NCBI GenBank assembly: GCA_034638255.1
Contig: JAWPGT010000004.1
Span: forward strand, 1,116,001-1,180,000
DNA: 64,000 bases
Source of the DNA: Coprinus comatus
Lineage: Eukaryota; Basidiomycota; Agaricomycetes; Agaricales; Agaricaceae
Reading direction: 5' to 3'
Shown: positions 40,828-52,866 of the stretch, piece by piece
How the letters are laid out: every line of letters starts with the position of its first letter
Position numbering within the stretch: position 1 is the first letter of the stretch
Notes under the pieces: generated by a model
Told to the model about the DNA's origin: nothing
The model's input: the letters and a program-made list of their open reading frames with translations, nothing else
Database searches by the model: none
Made by a program: the position numbers and the translations under genes

Positions 40828-43800
40828 TGGTTAGCCTGTATGACTCTAGATGTGCACTTGACAAGTACTACTTATTGTGCAGCACTGAGCTTGAGGGTAA
40901 AGCTGGATTTACCTGTGAGGGAAGTCTGAGTTCCACTCACTTGAGACATTTGACCAATCAGTGTTCTCTATGCATACCCTTACTATACTTGGTTAGACAG
41001 GCAGCACATAACTTAGTAGAACATAGGCACAGTAATATTGCTTTAGTTCCTAGTTCTGATACATGTTCTGTTGTAGATTTCTATCTCCAAATACTGATCA
41101 TGACTTCTTTGATTCCTTTGATCCCAATTCTCACCAGTGCTGGAGACTACCAAATTTGGGAGGCTTGCATCATGTCAATTGCTTCTATGATCCACATGGA
41201 TGGATGGTGTGTTGTGCACATGATTGACAGCAGTACCTCAAGGCCTGTAGCTGTCAGTGGTTCACCAGCAACTGCCACTACTGCTATGGTAGCCCTTACA
41301 AATGTTAATGAGATTTGAAAGTTTGACAATTGTGAGGTATTTGCTCTTGGGATGTTAAACTCCTGATTGAGTGACAACATGCTCTGGCATGGACAAACCA
41401 TCTCTAATGGTCTGTGGACCCACCTGAGATGAATGTATGGCATATTCTCAGCAGGCACAGCTTACAAGCTGTATGCTTCTGCAGATTCATTCTGATTATC
41501 TGGTGTAAACAATCTCTCAAAGGAGATCTCCACCTTTAGGAATTATTTTACACAGTTATAGCAAGTCTTGCCCCCCATCAATATTCCAGACATCCTTTGG
41601 GCTCTCATATTGATGACTTGTATTCCTCCTCAATGGAGTGCAACTCATGCTGCTCTCCTCATTCAATATGGTAATTCCCTTTTGGCCTTAATGGTCCAGA
41701 TCGTCTCTGACATGTACCTGGCAGGATTCCTGTGGAGCTGCATCTGCTTCTCGTGCCACTTCTACTGGCATTAAAAACTATAAGGGTGCAAAGCCCTATT
41801 CTAAACCCTCTGGTAGCACTCCACAGCAGCCCCAACAACAATAACAGAAGTCATCAGGATCTGGCTCCAAGCCAAATCAGACCCAGAACTCTGGTTCCAG
41901 TGATGCTTCTGGGGGGGATAAGGATAAAAAGAAGAAGCATCGATATAGAAAACATGGAGGCAATAAGGCCAATAAGGCTAATGGAGAAGATAGTAATGTT
42001 GATATGATTTTGTCTCCCACTATTCTGGAGTCTTTCACAACTCCCATTAACAAACCCTCCTCCACTCATTCTCTCATCAAGAGGATGAAGACTACTAATC
42101 CACAACTCAAGGAAGTGGCCTTGAAAAAGGCTGCCAATGAAGTTGTTGTACATAGAGTTGAGCCTTATGTTGCTCTTCATGCCACTCTTCTTCCCCCTGT
42201 TGGTCATCTGGTCAGTCATACCCAGTATCAGAAAAAGAAGGCTGAGGTGTTTGAGAAGATGGGTGCTCATCTTGGATTTGCAGAGCCCTCTCCTCCATCT
42301 CCCCTGCCATTGATTGATTCTTTGGTGGCTCATATCCTTCCTGAAGAGGAAGTTGATCCGTCTTTGGTTTCTACACCTGGGTCCCCCACATATCAATCAA
42401 AGTCTCCCTCTTATGTCCCACCTTCTACTGTTCCTGATGTAATCACAGAGGCTGACACCTACATGAATAATCCAAACTTCAATGCTGATGGTGACTATGA
42501 GATTGATAATGGTTGGTATAACAAGTATGTACCATTCTTCTCTCAAGATTTCTTCCTTACTAAATGGGATATACAGAGATGCCCCCAAATGGGGAGACAG
42601 ACCAATGGGTCCATCAGACCCAATGTTCTAGAGCACTGTAATGGACTGCTGGACTATAGTTGGACTATTGATTATTCTCATGTATCTACTACTGTTGTAA
42701 CATCTCCCATTCCTGTAAATGTGATGGATTCTCCCTTTTCTATTTGTGATCCTTTTGTCTTACTGGCAAAATATTTAAGAGATCCTAAAGATGGTGATGA
42801 ACTAGTAAAAGATCTTGAATACTTATGTAACTTTTGTGAAGATAAAGGAAAACCTAATTATGCTAGAGAGTCTGCTACTTGGCTCCTTGATTCAGGCACT
42901 AGCTTTAATTGCACACTGCACATTAGTGACTTTATCAAGTTAGAGGAAGGAGAGTTTGGTAGTGTTAGAACTGCCAACAACAAACTCATCACCATAACAG
43001 GTTATGGGAAAGTTCTCTTTCAACATAAAGTAGACAGAGTCACAAGAATGACTCCACTGTATCTAGTCTATTATATTTCATCTCTCTCCACTAGAATTAT
43101 TTTACCTGGTGCCTTATGGCTGCAAGGAATGAGAAGTGAGTCTAATTTAAAGTGAATTAACATATTTTGTTCAAATGGAAAATTATTTATGCATGCTACA
43201 TGCATACCCATGTTCAAAGAATTAGAGGATGCACTCCACCATATACATACAAGGATTGTGTGTCACTGTGAACCAGGTGCTATCTTATTGCATATCTAAA
43301 TTATCTGTTTATGATCTTTGGCACCATCAATTGGTGCATCCTGGAAAGGAAGTATTGCAACAACTCCCAAAACACTTGGAGAAAGTACCTGAGTTTGATA
43401 TTCCTATCTCCTATCAAGTATGTGATGGTTGTGCTCAAGGCAAAATATCTGATGACACACACTGACCTTCTTCAACACAAGCAAAGTCATTTTTAGAATT
43501 GATCCACAGTAATCTTCTAGAATTCCCTATTGCCTCATATCACAAGTACAAGTGGGCAATGATGTTCTATGATGACTATTCTTCCCATGCCTGGATCCTC
43601 CTCCTATGAGCCAAATCTGATGCCTTGATGGCTCTTGAAAGATTCTGTGCCTTTGAGGAAAAACAATTCAATAACACAATTAAGCATATCCAGACTGACA
43701 ATGGTGGTGAATATATCTCTAAGAAATTTGAGGAATTCCTTCACTCAAAAGGGATAGTACATGAGATGTCTGCACCACATATACACCAGCAGAATGGTAG

Positions 43801-44544
43801 AGCAGAACACCTGAACTGTACACTTCAGGAAAAGGTGCAAGCCATGCAACTCACTGCATGCCTACCTGATTCTTGGTGGGAATTTGCCCTTAACATGGCA
43901 GTTCATTATTACAATGGAACTCCCATCAAACATCTTGAATGGAAAACTCCCATGGAAATGGTAATGGGAAAGAAGCCAGATTTATCTGATCTTCACATGT
44001 TTGGCTGTGCAGCTTACATTTTCATTCCCAAGGAATTGCATGATGATAAACTCTCACCCAGATCTGAATTAATGATCTTCCTTGGCTATGCTGGTGTGAA
44101 CTTTATGTTCATGCAACACCAGAAAGGAAATGTTATTTATACTGTGAAAACAGCTATTTTTGATGAGGGCTGGTATCCCAAATGCAAGCTAGATCATGAA
44201 AAACATAAAGACTCCAGTTCTTCTAAAAACCCCAAAATAAATCCTCCTCCTCTAGCACATGAAGATGACAATGAGGATACTATACCTGATCTTTATCCTG
44301 ATGATCCTATGGACACATCTAGACAAGACAACAGTGATAGAACTCCAATACCTAGACTGCAAGGTCTGATCCCTGGACCATCTACTTCTCAACCACCTCC
44401 TGTTCCTGGTCCAAGCAAACCCACTCCCAGGAAAGTCACAGTTGAGGAAGTCACTGATGAAGATGATGATGATACATTATCATATGCTGATCCCAGATTA
44501 CCCATTTATCACCTGAGTCCAAGCCCTGCCCCTCATACTGACTC

Positions 44545-44926
44545 TGTTGAAAGCAACATGTAGACAAGTAATGTATGTCATTGGGTAGGTACTCACAGTT
44601 ATATGAGAAGGTGGTAAGTGTTGTAGAAGTGTGAGGAGAGCAAAGTAAGTAGTATAGGAACTGTAGAAATAAAGTACATGATAATGTTCTTTATATACTG
44701 TAATGCTATGGTCTGTGCTCACTAATCCTAAGGTCATATATAACTATGCTTTCTAACATGCATACAAAGCATGGAGGTGAAATACTAATCTACTTAGTAA
44801 TGAACACTGAGAGATTATTCAGTGATATATAATAAGTGCTATATACTGTATAAGCAGCTAAGTCAGTGCTTAGTGAGCAGCTATGTAAGTACTTGGTAAG
44901 CAGCTTAATTAGTAATTGCTTCAACA
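44545..44926 (-). mobile_element. Solo LTR inside element A pol (382 bp), TSD GACTC
   Basis: Starts TGTTGAAAGCAACATG, ends TTGCTTCAACA; GACTC flanks at 44540-44544 and 44927-44931. The first 15 bases match family B LTRs (48163), with looser similarity inside; the remainder has diverged, suggesting a related subfamily. It interrupts pol just after the integrase. Confidence 0.78.
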
Positions 44927-45846
44927 GACTCTACCTGTCCCATTTCTCCATCACCTGAATGACCTGCTAGACCTGTTGAACCTCTGCCTCACTATACTGG
45001 CTGAGAAAGATTTGTTCTATTTAGAGAAGGTAATGTTTATGGGGAAAGAACACATCCATCTGAGATCCTATGAGATTATAATCATAATGAACCTCTACCA
45101 CCTTAGGGGAGAGTTCATCTCCATGTTCATGATTTCAGAATCCAAAATCAACAAGATCACCCAAAAGCAGATCCATGTCCTATTCTGCCTGAAGAAGTCT
45201 GAGAATGTCACAATGAAATATGCAGACAACATGAGGATGCCTCATGGCAATATGCAAGGGAACAACAACCTAACACAATGGAAGAAGACACAGACTGTAA
45301 GATTCAATAGATTACTAAGGAAGGGGGGTTAGAACTGATAAACTTTTTATTGGCTAAGGCAAGTTCCACATCAGTTCCTGAGCAATTCCGTGATCTTGCA
45401 AAATTGAATCTGGAGGAATGAGAACACTGGCACAAAGCTTGTCTTGAAGAACTCAATGTACTCAAAAAGTGACAAGTTTACAAGTTGGTGAAACTTCCAG
45501 AAGGAAGGAAAGCCATAAAAAATAGATGGGTCTTTAATGAAAAGAGTGATAGTTGCAAACATGCTAGACTAGTTGCTAAAGGATTTTCTGAAGTTGAAGG
45601 CATCGACTTTGATGAACTATTTTCACCAGTAGTTAGATATGAGTCCACTTGAATCCTGCTCAGGTTAGCTGCCCTTGAAGACTGGGATATTGAGTCTATC
45701 AATGTAAAGACAGCATATTTCTATGGCAAACTGGATGAGGAAATCTACATGGATCAATGCAAAGGTTTCAAACTTAAGGGCAAGGAACATTTGGTCTAGA
45801 GATTACAATATGCATTGTACAGCCTTAAACAAGCTGGCTTGGCCTG

Positions 45847-46454
45847 TATCATATTCTGTTCTGTCACATGACCACTAACCCTGAATTCTGCCAAGTTCAC
45901 ATATCACATTTCTGATTAGATATCAAATCTCTGGATTTCTGATCTTCCTAATTTCCTAATTTCCAGAAGTTCCATTGTTCATTATTTATTCAAAGGGGCT
46001 TTTCCATCCTCTGGAAATTCTGGGTTTTCTTATCTTGCTTTATTCTTCAGTTATCAATTCTATTCAGTTTAGTTTGACATTTCCAGGTGTTTTCTATGCT
46101 TCTTAATTCTCCAATATTATGCCATTACTTTCTGTCTTCTGTTTTATCTACCTCTGTTTATATTTCATCATTGATTCGGATTTCCATTATTCCTTATTAC
46201 CTTTTATATTTGTTACAGCATTTCATATAAATAGTTCACTGTTATTCTTGTATTTCCTCAGTTTCAGAATTGACCTGATATACTCTTAACTCTCCATATT
46301 GTCTCAACTGTCTGCACTCTTACTTTTCTGGTCTTCTGGAAACTCTGCTGGAAGTCTCCTGGAAATTTGTAAATCAACCTTGTACAAATTCCAGAGGCGC
46401 AGCACACACACTGAAGCCAAGGGTCACACCACTCAGTATTTTCAGTATTTAACA
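45847..46454. mobile_element. 608-bp insertion in the RT of element A, TSD GCCTG
   Basis: GCCTG repeats at 45842-45846 and 46455-46459. Removing the insert with one copy restores SLKQAGLAWWKEMASSMNQL, exactly as found uninterrupted in element B (49720-49760). Ends are TATCATATTC and GTATTTAACA. TC-rich, no coding content. Size and 5-bp duplication suggest a solo LTR of another family, but the left end lacks TG. Confidence 0.65.
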
Positions 46455-47627
46455 GCCTGGTGGAAGGAGATGGCATCTTCCATGAACCAACTAGGCTTCA
46501 AGTGATGTGAATCCAATGCTGGTATTTATATATATTGTCAAAAAGATGGCAAATTTGTCATTGCTGTTGTATACATTGACAATATACTTTTTATGGGAAA
46601 TGACTCTGCCATGCTTAAAAAGCTAAAAGGAGAGTTCATGAAAAAGTGGGAATGCCACAACCTTGGAGAAGTCAAAGAATTTCTTGGTATGTACATCTGG
46701 AGAGATCAAGCCAATCAAAAGATCTTCTTAGATCAATGTGCTTATTTAGAGAAGATCCTGGAAAGGTTTAAAATCACTGGTTCTGACTGTGATACCAAAC
46801 TGGCATAAACTCCACTGCCAGAAGGGTACTATCCAGTTCCTAATGACAAGCCGATCAACTCCTCCATCTGTTCTAGGTACCAACAGGTGATCAGATCACT
46901 GTTGTATATTGCTATTGGCATGTGTCCAGACATTTCATTTGCTGTGACTAAGCTAAGTCAACATTCACACAACCCTACTGAAGAACATTTGCATAGAGCT
47001 CTTTGTATTTGTAGATACCTATTAGTGACTCAGGAATACCAAATGATGCTTGATGGTTCTGGTAATAAGGGTTTCATTGCTTATAGTGATTCTGATTGGG
47101 CTAGTGATCCTTCAAACTGAAGATCCCAAACTGGTTATCTGTTGACTGTTGCATCCTGCCCAGTAGCCTGGGTTAGTAGATCACAAAAGACTATTGTATT
47201 GTCATTCACTGAGGCTGAATACATGGCTCTCTCTGATTGTAGCCATCAGTCAGTATGGATAAGAAGTCTGATGATGGAACTTGGTTTACACAACAATGAA
47301 CCAATGGATATTTGTGGAGACAATATGGGCTCTCTCTTTATTGCACAAAACCCTGCTGTTGAAAAGAGATCAAAATACATTGATATAATATTCCATTTCA
47401 TTCATCAAGTAATTGATGAAAAGAAAGTTCAATTATATTTCATTCCAGGTACTGAGAATCCCACTGATCTTCTCATGAAGAATCTTGGACATGTGAAGTT
47501 TGAATACTTCTGTGATAACTATTATGGGTTGGAGTTTTCTAATCCCACATATAGTGCTGCCAAATGCTCAAATAATATGTCCTCAACATAGGGTACTTCT
47601 TAGCTGCCATGTTCAAATTTAGGGGAG

Positions 47628-47843
47628 TGTTGAACTATTATTAGTTCTTCTATGACATTCTCTAATGGCATACACTAGATGAACATGTGACCTAATATGT
47701 TCTTGCATGGACCATTGTAGATACTTATATAAAGCTTGTATTCCTGCATTATATACTTTAGTTCTTTCTACCTTAACCACCACCCTCAGTAAGTTCTAAG
47801 TCATACCTACCCATGCATATCACCCTATGCATATGTTTTAACA
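47628..47843 (+). repeat. 3' LTR of element A (216 bp)
   Basis: TGTTGAACTATTATTAG at the start, ATATGTTTTAACA at the end, preceded by a purine tract. Matches 39846-40037 plus 40791-40815 with scattered substitutions. It contains a TATATAAAG motif near 47728. Confidence 0.88.
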
Positions 47844-47848
47844 GTGTT

Positions 47849-48080
47849 CAGAGTTGTTTCAATGAACAGATTTGAGGTCAGCAATGTATGTTTCACATGA
47901 TAGTCAGAATCGAACAAGCTAAGTGTCAGGGGAATATGGGAGAGAGATGCATGAGATGGAACCATTGGCAGAAGCCAAGGTTTGGGTTGGGAGTATAGTG
48001 GCAGAGGCACTGGTGGTAATAGTAGTGGGTGTGTTGGGAGGAGAGTAGAGCATTGAAATGAGGATTTGGTCAGAGTCCAT
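47849..48080 (-). pseudogene. 5' part of the gag-like gene interrupted by element A
   Basis: Possible start at 48080 (MDSDQILISMLYSPPNTPTT), a frame change, then LFDSDYHVKHTLLTSNLFIE up to the target site at 47848. It continues in frame at 39845 once element A is removed. It lies 83 bases downstream of the 3' LTR of element B. Confidence 0.5.
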
Positions 48081-48162
48081 GTCTCTCTTTATAGTCTTTT
48101 AGGATTGCTCCTGAATTGGTAAGATTCAATTCAGGCTTCCAAGAATCTTCAGTGGAAGAGTA

Positions 48163-48546
48163 TGTTGAAAGCAACACATATACACAAAGACATTTATAGT
48201 ATAAGGATATGCACAAAGTGGTAGATAGTAGAGTGTGCTTGATTGGAGAGAACAGAGTAAGAGAGAACTTGATAGTTCGTGAACTGTAGAATACAATAGA
48301 GAATGTATGCTACTTATAGGAGAATGAAGTGGTCTGTGCTATGACTACAAAGGAGTCAGGTGTCTACTATGTGTCAGGTAATTATACATGAAACAGGAGT
48401 TGATATAGGAGTTGAAACACATAGTTGAAACACTAACTACAACCAATAAGGAGCTGCCATATAATGCAAAGTATAATGAGACGATGAAAGTGAAACAACA
48501 TGAAAATGTCATGTGACTATCTAATAATAGTCTGTATTTTCCAACA
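48163..48546 (-). repeat. LTR B, 3' LTR of element B (384 bp)
   Basis: Read on the minus strand it follows the purine tract GAAAAGGGGAG and begins TGTTGGAAAATACAG, ending TTGCTTTCAACA. Partner copy nested at 40038-40785. No matching 5-bp flanks, as expected for one end of a truncated element. Confidence 0.82.
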
Positions 48547-51500
48547 CTCCCCTTTTCATAAGTGTAGTCAACAATGAAGTGCCAATACTCACTAGTCCAT
48601 ATTATTTTTTAATGTGCACTTGGAAGCAGCAAAGGTTGGGTTTGAAAACACTAAACTGAAATGACTGTTCCTGAAGTTCTCAAATTTAACTCGTCCAAGG
48701 TTCTTCATAAGAAGATCTGCAGGAGTAGAAGTACCAGGAATAAAGAATAATAGAACCTTCTTATCAGCAAGACATTGCTGAATAAAGTGGAATTTGATGT
48801 CAATGTGTTTTGACCTCTTCTTAACTGTAGGGTTTTGAGCAATGAAGAGAGAGCCCATGTTGTCTCCACAAATTTTCATTGGTTCACCATTAGATAAACC
48901 AAGTTCCATCATTAGCTGATGGATCCACACAGCTTGATGGCAGCTATCAGAAAGCACCATATATTCAGCCTCAGTAGAAGACAAGGCAACTGTCTTTTGT
49001 GATTGACTGACCCATGCAACTGGACAGGAGGCTAAAGACGTGAAGTAGCCTGTCTAAGAATGACAGTCCATTGGATCACTATCCCAATCTGAATCACTAT
49101 AGGTGATAAAACCTTCACCTTTTTCTCCATCAAGTACCATGTGGTATTCCTTGGTAGCAAGAAGGTATTGGCAAATGTATAGAGCATGCTTAAGATGCTC
49201 TTCAGTGGGGTTGTGGGCATGTTGACTTAATTTAGTAACTGCAAACCCAATGTCTGGGCAAGTTCCAATCATCAAGTACAACAGTGATCCAATCACCTGT
49301 TGGTAGTGTGTTTGAAGCATGGCATTGACAGGACCAGTGTTAGGAACGGCATGGTAACCTTCTGGCAGTGGAGTTTGCACCAGTTTGGTTTCTCTGCCTA
49401 CACCATCAATCTTAAATTGTTCAAGGATCTTCTGTAAGTAAGAAGCCTGATCCAAGAAGATTTTTCAATTCTTCCTATCATGGCAGATGTGCATGCCTAG
49501 AAATTCTTTAACTTCACTGGCATCACGGCATTCCCAATGCTTCATGAACTTCCCTTTTAACTTTTTGAGTAGGGCAGAGTCATTTCCCATGAATAATATG
49601 TCATTGACATAAACAACAGCAATGCAGATCTTGCCAGTTTTCTTGTCTTGGTAGATATATATGCCAGCATTGGATTCGCATTGACTGAAGCCTAGGTCTT
49701 TCATGGAAGTTGCCATTTCCTTCCACCAGGCCAGTCCAGCTTGTTTAAGGCTGTACAATGCACAACATAACCTCCAGACTTTATTCTCCTTCCCTTCCTG
49801 GATGAAACCTTTGGGTTGTTTCATATAGATTTCCTCATCCAGTTTTCCATACAAGTATGCTGTCTTTACATTGACAGCCTCAATATCCCAATCATTCAAA
49901 GCTGCTAAGCCAAGAAGGATACAAGTAGACTCATAGCATATGACTGGAGAAAAGAGTTCATTAAAGCAATACCTTTGACTTGAGAGAAACCTTTTGCCAC
50001 AAGACAAGCACATTTCTGGCCATCTCCTTTGATATTGAAAACCCATCAGTTTTGAATAGCTTTCCTCCCCTTAGGGAGATCCACAATTTCATATACCTTG
50101 TGCTTCTTAAGTGCTGTCAACTCTTCTTTGCATACTTCCAGCCATTTTTGTCTTTCTTCTGGATCAAGTTTACCAAGATCATGGAATTGAACAGGGATTT
50201 TTGCAGCATTACTATGTGCAAGTTTGGCTTTTGTCAGCAAAATATTAATCCATTCTAACCCCCCTTCCCTGGAAAGCCATTGTTGCATTTCATCCTCATC
50301 TTCAGGAGGTGCAGCAGGATTGCGCTCCCCTTGACTCTCCATCCAACATTTATAGTTTTCACCATATTGCTCAAGCCGTTGGTGAGCTTCTTTGTCAGAT
50401 AGATTTTGAGGTTTGCCATGAGGCATCCTGAACCGGTTTGATGGACTAGGTTCTTCCAGAGAAATAGTATCATAATCATGGAGAATTTCAGATGGATGCT
50501 TATGTCCATAAGCATTATCGGGTCTTTCTGGGACTTTTCGTTCACGGCCAGAATGGCACAGTTCAAAAGAAGGACCTTCTTGAGCATGTTTTGGTAAGGG
50601 ACATTGTGCTCTTTCAGGTTGAGACCTTCTTGGTATCTCAGGCAGATGATAATGATCTCTATGATCATGATTGTGATCATCATGGTGGTGATGATCGAGG
50701 GAATCCTCACTCGCATAACTCAATCAATCATCTTCATCCTCTGTTTCCACTTTTGGTTGTCTGGAGGGAGATTTAGGAGGAGGAGTTGGAGGAGGAGGGA
50801 TAGAGGGATCATGAGCTGGTGGAGCAGGTGGATCTGAAGGTCGAGTAGGATTACTTGGTGTCTTTTGAGGAATAGCAGGGGGATCTGCTGGGAAGTCAAA
50901 ATAATCTGAATCTGATCCATCATCTGACATTCTGTCAAAGAGGTCATCAGGAGGATTTGGGGGTGTTTGTAGATCTCTATGTTGATCAGTGGCAGTTAAT
51001 TCACATTTAGGGAACCATTCTTCCTCAAAGATTGCTGTGTGAGCTATATAAATAATGTTTCCCTTTTGGTGATGCATGAACTTTAAGTTACTACCATCAT
51101 AACCCAAAAAGATCATTGTCTCCAACTTGGCTGTGAGTTTATTTTTGCACACAGCAGGTGGCAGGTACACATAAGCTCCACATCTGAACACATGTAAACC
51201 ATTTACATTAGGTTTATTTCCATGCATTAATTCAAATGGCATTTGATACTCGAGACGTTTCATTGGTGTTCTATTATAGATATGAATTGCCATTTCTACA
51301 GCAAATTCCCACCAATTCTCCAGACAACATGCATGAAGTCACATGGCTTCAGACTTCTCATGAATCGTACAATTCAAGCATTCAGCACATCTGTTCTGCT
51401 CATGAATATGAGGAGCAGTATTCTTGTGAACAATACTGGCTAAGCTAACCAAGTTTCTCAACTTGTCTGAAATGTATTTCCCCCCATTATCAGTGCAAAC

Positions 51501-51654
51501 TCGTTTAACCTTTTTCCCATGTTGGGTTTCAACTTGAGCCAAGAATTCCTGAAATATCACAAAGACATTGGATTCCTGTCTCAAAAATTGAATATAGGTA
51601 AAACCAGAGTAGTCATCTAAGAATGTGATGATCCACTTGGCACAGTGATAAGAT
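48547..51654 (-). pseudogene. Copia element B pol pseudogene, 5'-truncated
   Basis: Minus-strand remnant starting in the integrase catalytic core at about 51654 (HCAKWIITFLDDYSGFTYIQ), then CTDNGGKYISDK and NRCAECLNCT, the integrase C-terminus 51293-50724 (PFELMHGNKPNVNGLHVFRC), a His/Asp-rich linker, RT 50723-49465 (KTAYLYGKLDEEIYMKQPKG; catalytic box YVND) and RNase H 49455-48592 (SSTEAEYMVLSDSCHQAVWI, GDNMGSLFIAQNP). Gag, protease and 5' LTR are absent: the sequence stops where LTR-like DNA D begins. Stops at 51345, 50046 and 49060 and frame changes show decay. Confidence 0.82.
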
Positions 51655-51951
51655 TGTTAGGTTTTTCCCAGATATCTCCTTATCTTATCCATCTTTCCTA
51701 ATCACTCCACTTATCTTATCCTGATGTTCTGGACTCTTTCATAATGTTCTTTTCCCTTATTATATTACTTACATATTCCCTTTATGTGCTGGCAAGGGTC
51801 CTTATTGTTCTCCCCTTTTGGTTGTTCTTTGTTCTGTAGATATATAAGTCCCTCATGTCTTAGCCAATCCAATCAATTCCCTTCTTTCTGTGTCTGTGTT
51901 TGTGTCTGAGCTTTACTCTCTCTCATTACTCCTCACATTCTCTTCACTACT
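51655..51951 (+). repeat. LTR-like segment D, right end cut by LTR E
   Basis: Begins TGTTAGGTTTTTCCC at the truncation point of element B and contains ATATATAAG at 51839-51847 followed by a CT-rich leader, like a U3-R region. It ends at the inverted LTR E (51952) without a CA terminus. Its missing part was not found after 62036. Confidence 0.45.
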
Positions 51952-52194
51952 TGTAAGCGCAGGAACGTAGAACACAACGGAACGCGTAGATTAACGAAGG
52001 AACGAAGTTGATTGATTAAGAAATGAATGAGTTACACTGCAGACAATGGTATGAGACTAGAAGGTCACCAAGTGTCTGCAGGACGCTTCTACAAGCTGTG
52101 ACATCACACAGTAACACCACATGATCAGAAAAGCGATCACAAGCTACAAGTCCATCAACTCCTGACATTGGGACTGCCTGGAGCAATCCTGACA
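51952..52194 (-). repeat. LTR E, short form (243 bp), inverted, outer left
   Basis: Minus-strand start TGTCAGGATTGCTCC, end GTTCCTGCGCTTACA. It shares GGAGTTGATGGACTTG with the outer right copy (61742), where the inner copies have GTAGTTGATGGAGTTG. Confidence 0.85.
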
Positions 52195-52517
52195 AAATAT
52201 CCTGTTAGAGTTTGGTTACACTCCTACTTCCTCTTCTACCCTCTACATTGACAATCAGTCAGCAATAACTGTGTCCAAGAATCCTGAACACCATGGAAGG
52301 ATGAAACAGCTTGATTTGCGCTTTTTCTGGCTCAGAGAAGTTGTGCAAAGGAAGATCATTTCCCCTGTCTACATTCCTACCTCTGAACAACTTGCAGACA
52401 TCTTTACCAAGGCTGTTCAACCCAAGGTTGTTTCTCATCTTGTTCCTCTTCTTGGTCTATCATCATGATTCCCTTTCTCTTCCATTGTTTGTTTGGACTG
52501 TCTAGATCAGGGGGGTA
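52195..52517 (+). pseudogene. Family E pol 3' fragment (RNase H end)
   Basis: Corresponds to 57048-57370 of the intact copy. It encodes SKNPEHHGRMKQLDLRFFWL to HLVPLLGLSS and stops at 52466, followed by the purine tract before the LTR. Its left end abuts the inverted LTR with no target duplication. Confidence 0.85.
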
Positions 52518-52760
52518 TGTCAGGATTGCTCCAGGCAGTCCCAATGTCAGTAGTTGATGGAGTTGTAGCTTGTGATTGCTTTTCTGATCATGTGGTGTTA
52601 CTGTGTGATGTCACAGCTTGTAGAAGCGTCCTGCAGATACTTGGTGACCTTCTAGTCCCATACCATTGTCTGCAGTGTAACTCATTCATTTCTTAATCAA
52701 TCAACTTCGTTCCTTCGTTAATCTACGTGTCCTGTTGTGTTCTACGTTCCTGCGCTTACA
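52518..52760 (+). repeat. LTR E, short form (243 bp), 5' LTR of the intact element
   Basis: TGTCAGGATT to GCGCTTACA. It serves both as 3' LTR of the fragment to its left and 5' LTR of the intact copy. Only one CTAGTC(T/C)CATACCATTGTCTGCAG unit is present. Confidence 0.88.
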
Positions 52761-52772
52761 GGTTATGGGCCC
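52761..52772 (+). other. Primer-binding site of element E
   Basis: GGTTATGGGCCC directly after the LTR, identical to that of element A, complementary to the anticodon arm of initiator tRNA-Met. Confidence 0.72.
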
Positions 52773-52866
52773 CGCGCTTTAAAGACTTACAGACGCGTTT
52801 TTATCTCACAGACACTCAGTCTCTCACTTTACTCTCTGCACCATTTTCACATTTCCTCTATCAAAT

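Larger units (their letters stand above)
41099..47591 (+). pseudogene. Copia gag-pol pseudogene of element A
   Basis: Gag remnant from 41099 (SAGDYQIWEACIMSIASMIH) with several stops. A 383-codon frame, 42004-43155, carries the protease site WLLDSGTSFNCTLH. Pre-integrase zinc region 43229-43465 (LWHHQLVHPGKEVL, CDGCAQGK). Integrase core 43625-44540 (QTDNGGEYISKKF, HQQNGRAEHLN). RT 45370-45846 and 46455-46805 (ARLVAKGFSEVEGIDFDELF; the catalytic box reads YIDN instead of YVDD). RNase H 46887-47591 (SDSDWASDP, SFTEAEYMALSDCSHQSVWI, GDNMGSLFIAQNP). Stops at 46805 and 47118, plus the insertions at 44545 and 45847, make it inactive. Its sequence is close to element B, so both belong to one family. 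Confidence 0.85.
39846..47843 (+). mobile_element. Ty1/copia element A, full-length but decayed, TSD GTGTT
   Basis: Bounded by GTGTT at 39841-39845 and 47844-47848. The 5' LTR (39846-40815 with nested insertions, about 217 bp of its own) and the 3' LTR (47628-47843, 216 bp) both begin TGTTGAACTATTATTAG and end TTAACA. The primer site GGTTATGGGCCC at 40816 and the purine tract AGGGGAG just before 47628 are in place. Internal order is gag, protease, integrase, RT, RNase H, i.e. copia. Four later insertions: 40038-40785 (containing 40204-40568), 44545-44926 and 45847-46454. Confidence 0.88.

Noticed and set aside
48163..48546. LTR B as the 5' LTR of the gag-like gene next to it
   Set aside because: No primer-binding site follows it on the minus strand; it fits as the 3' LTR of element B with its purine tract.
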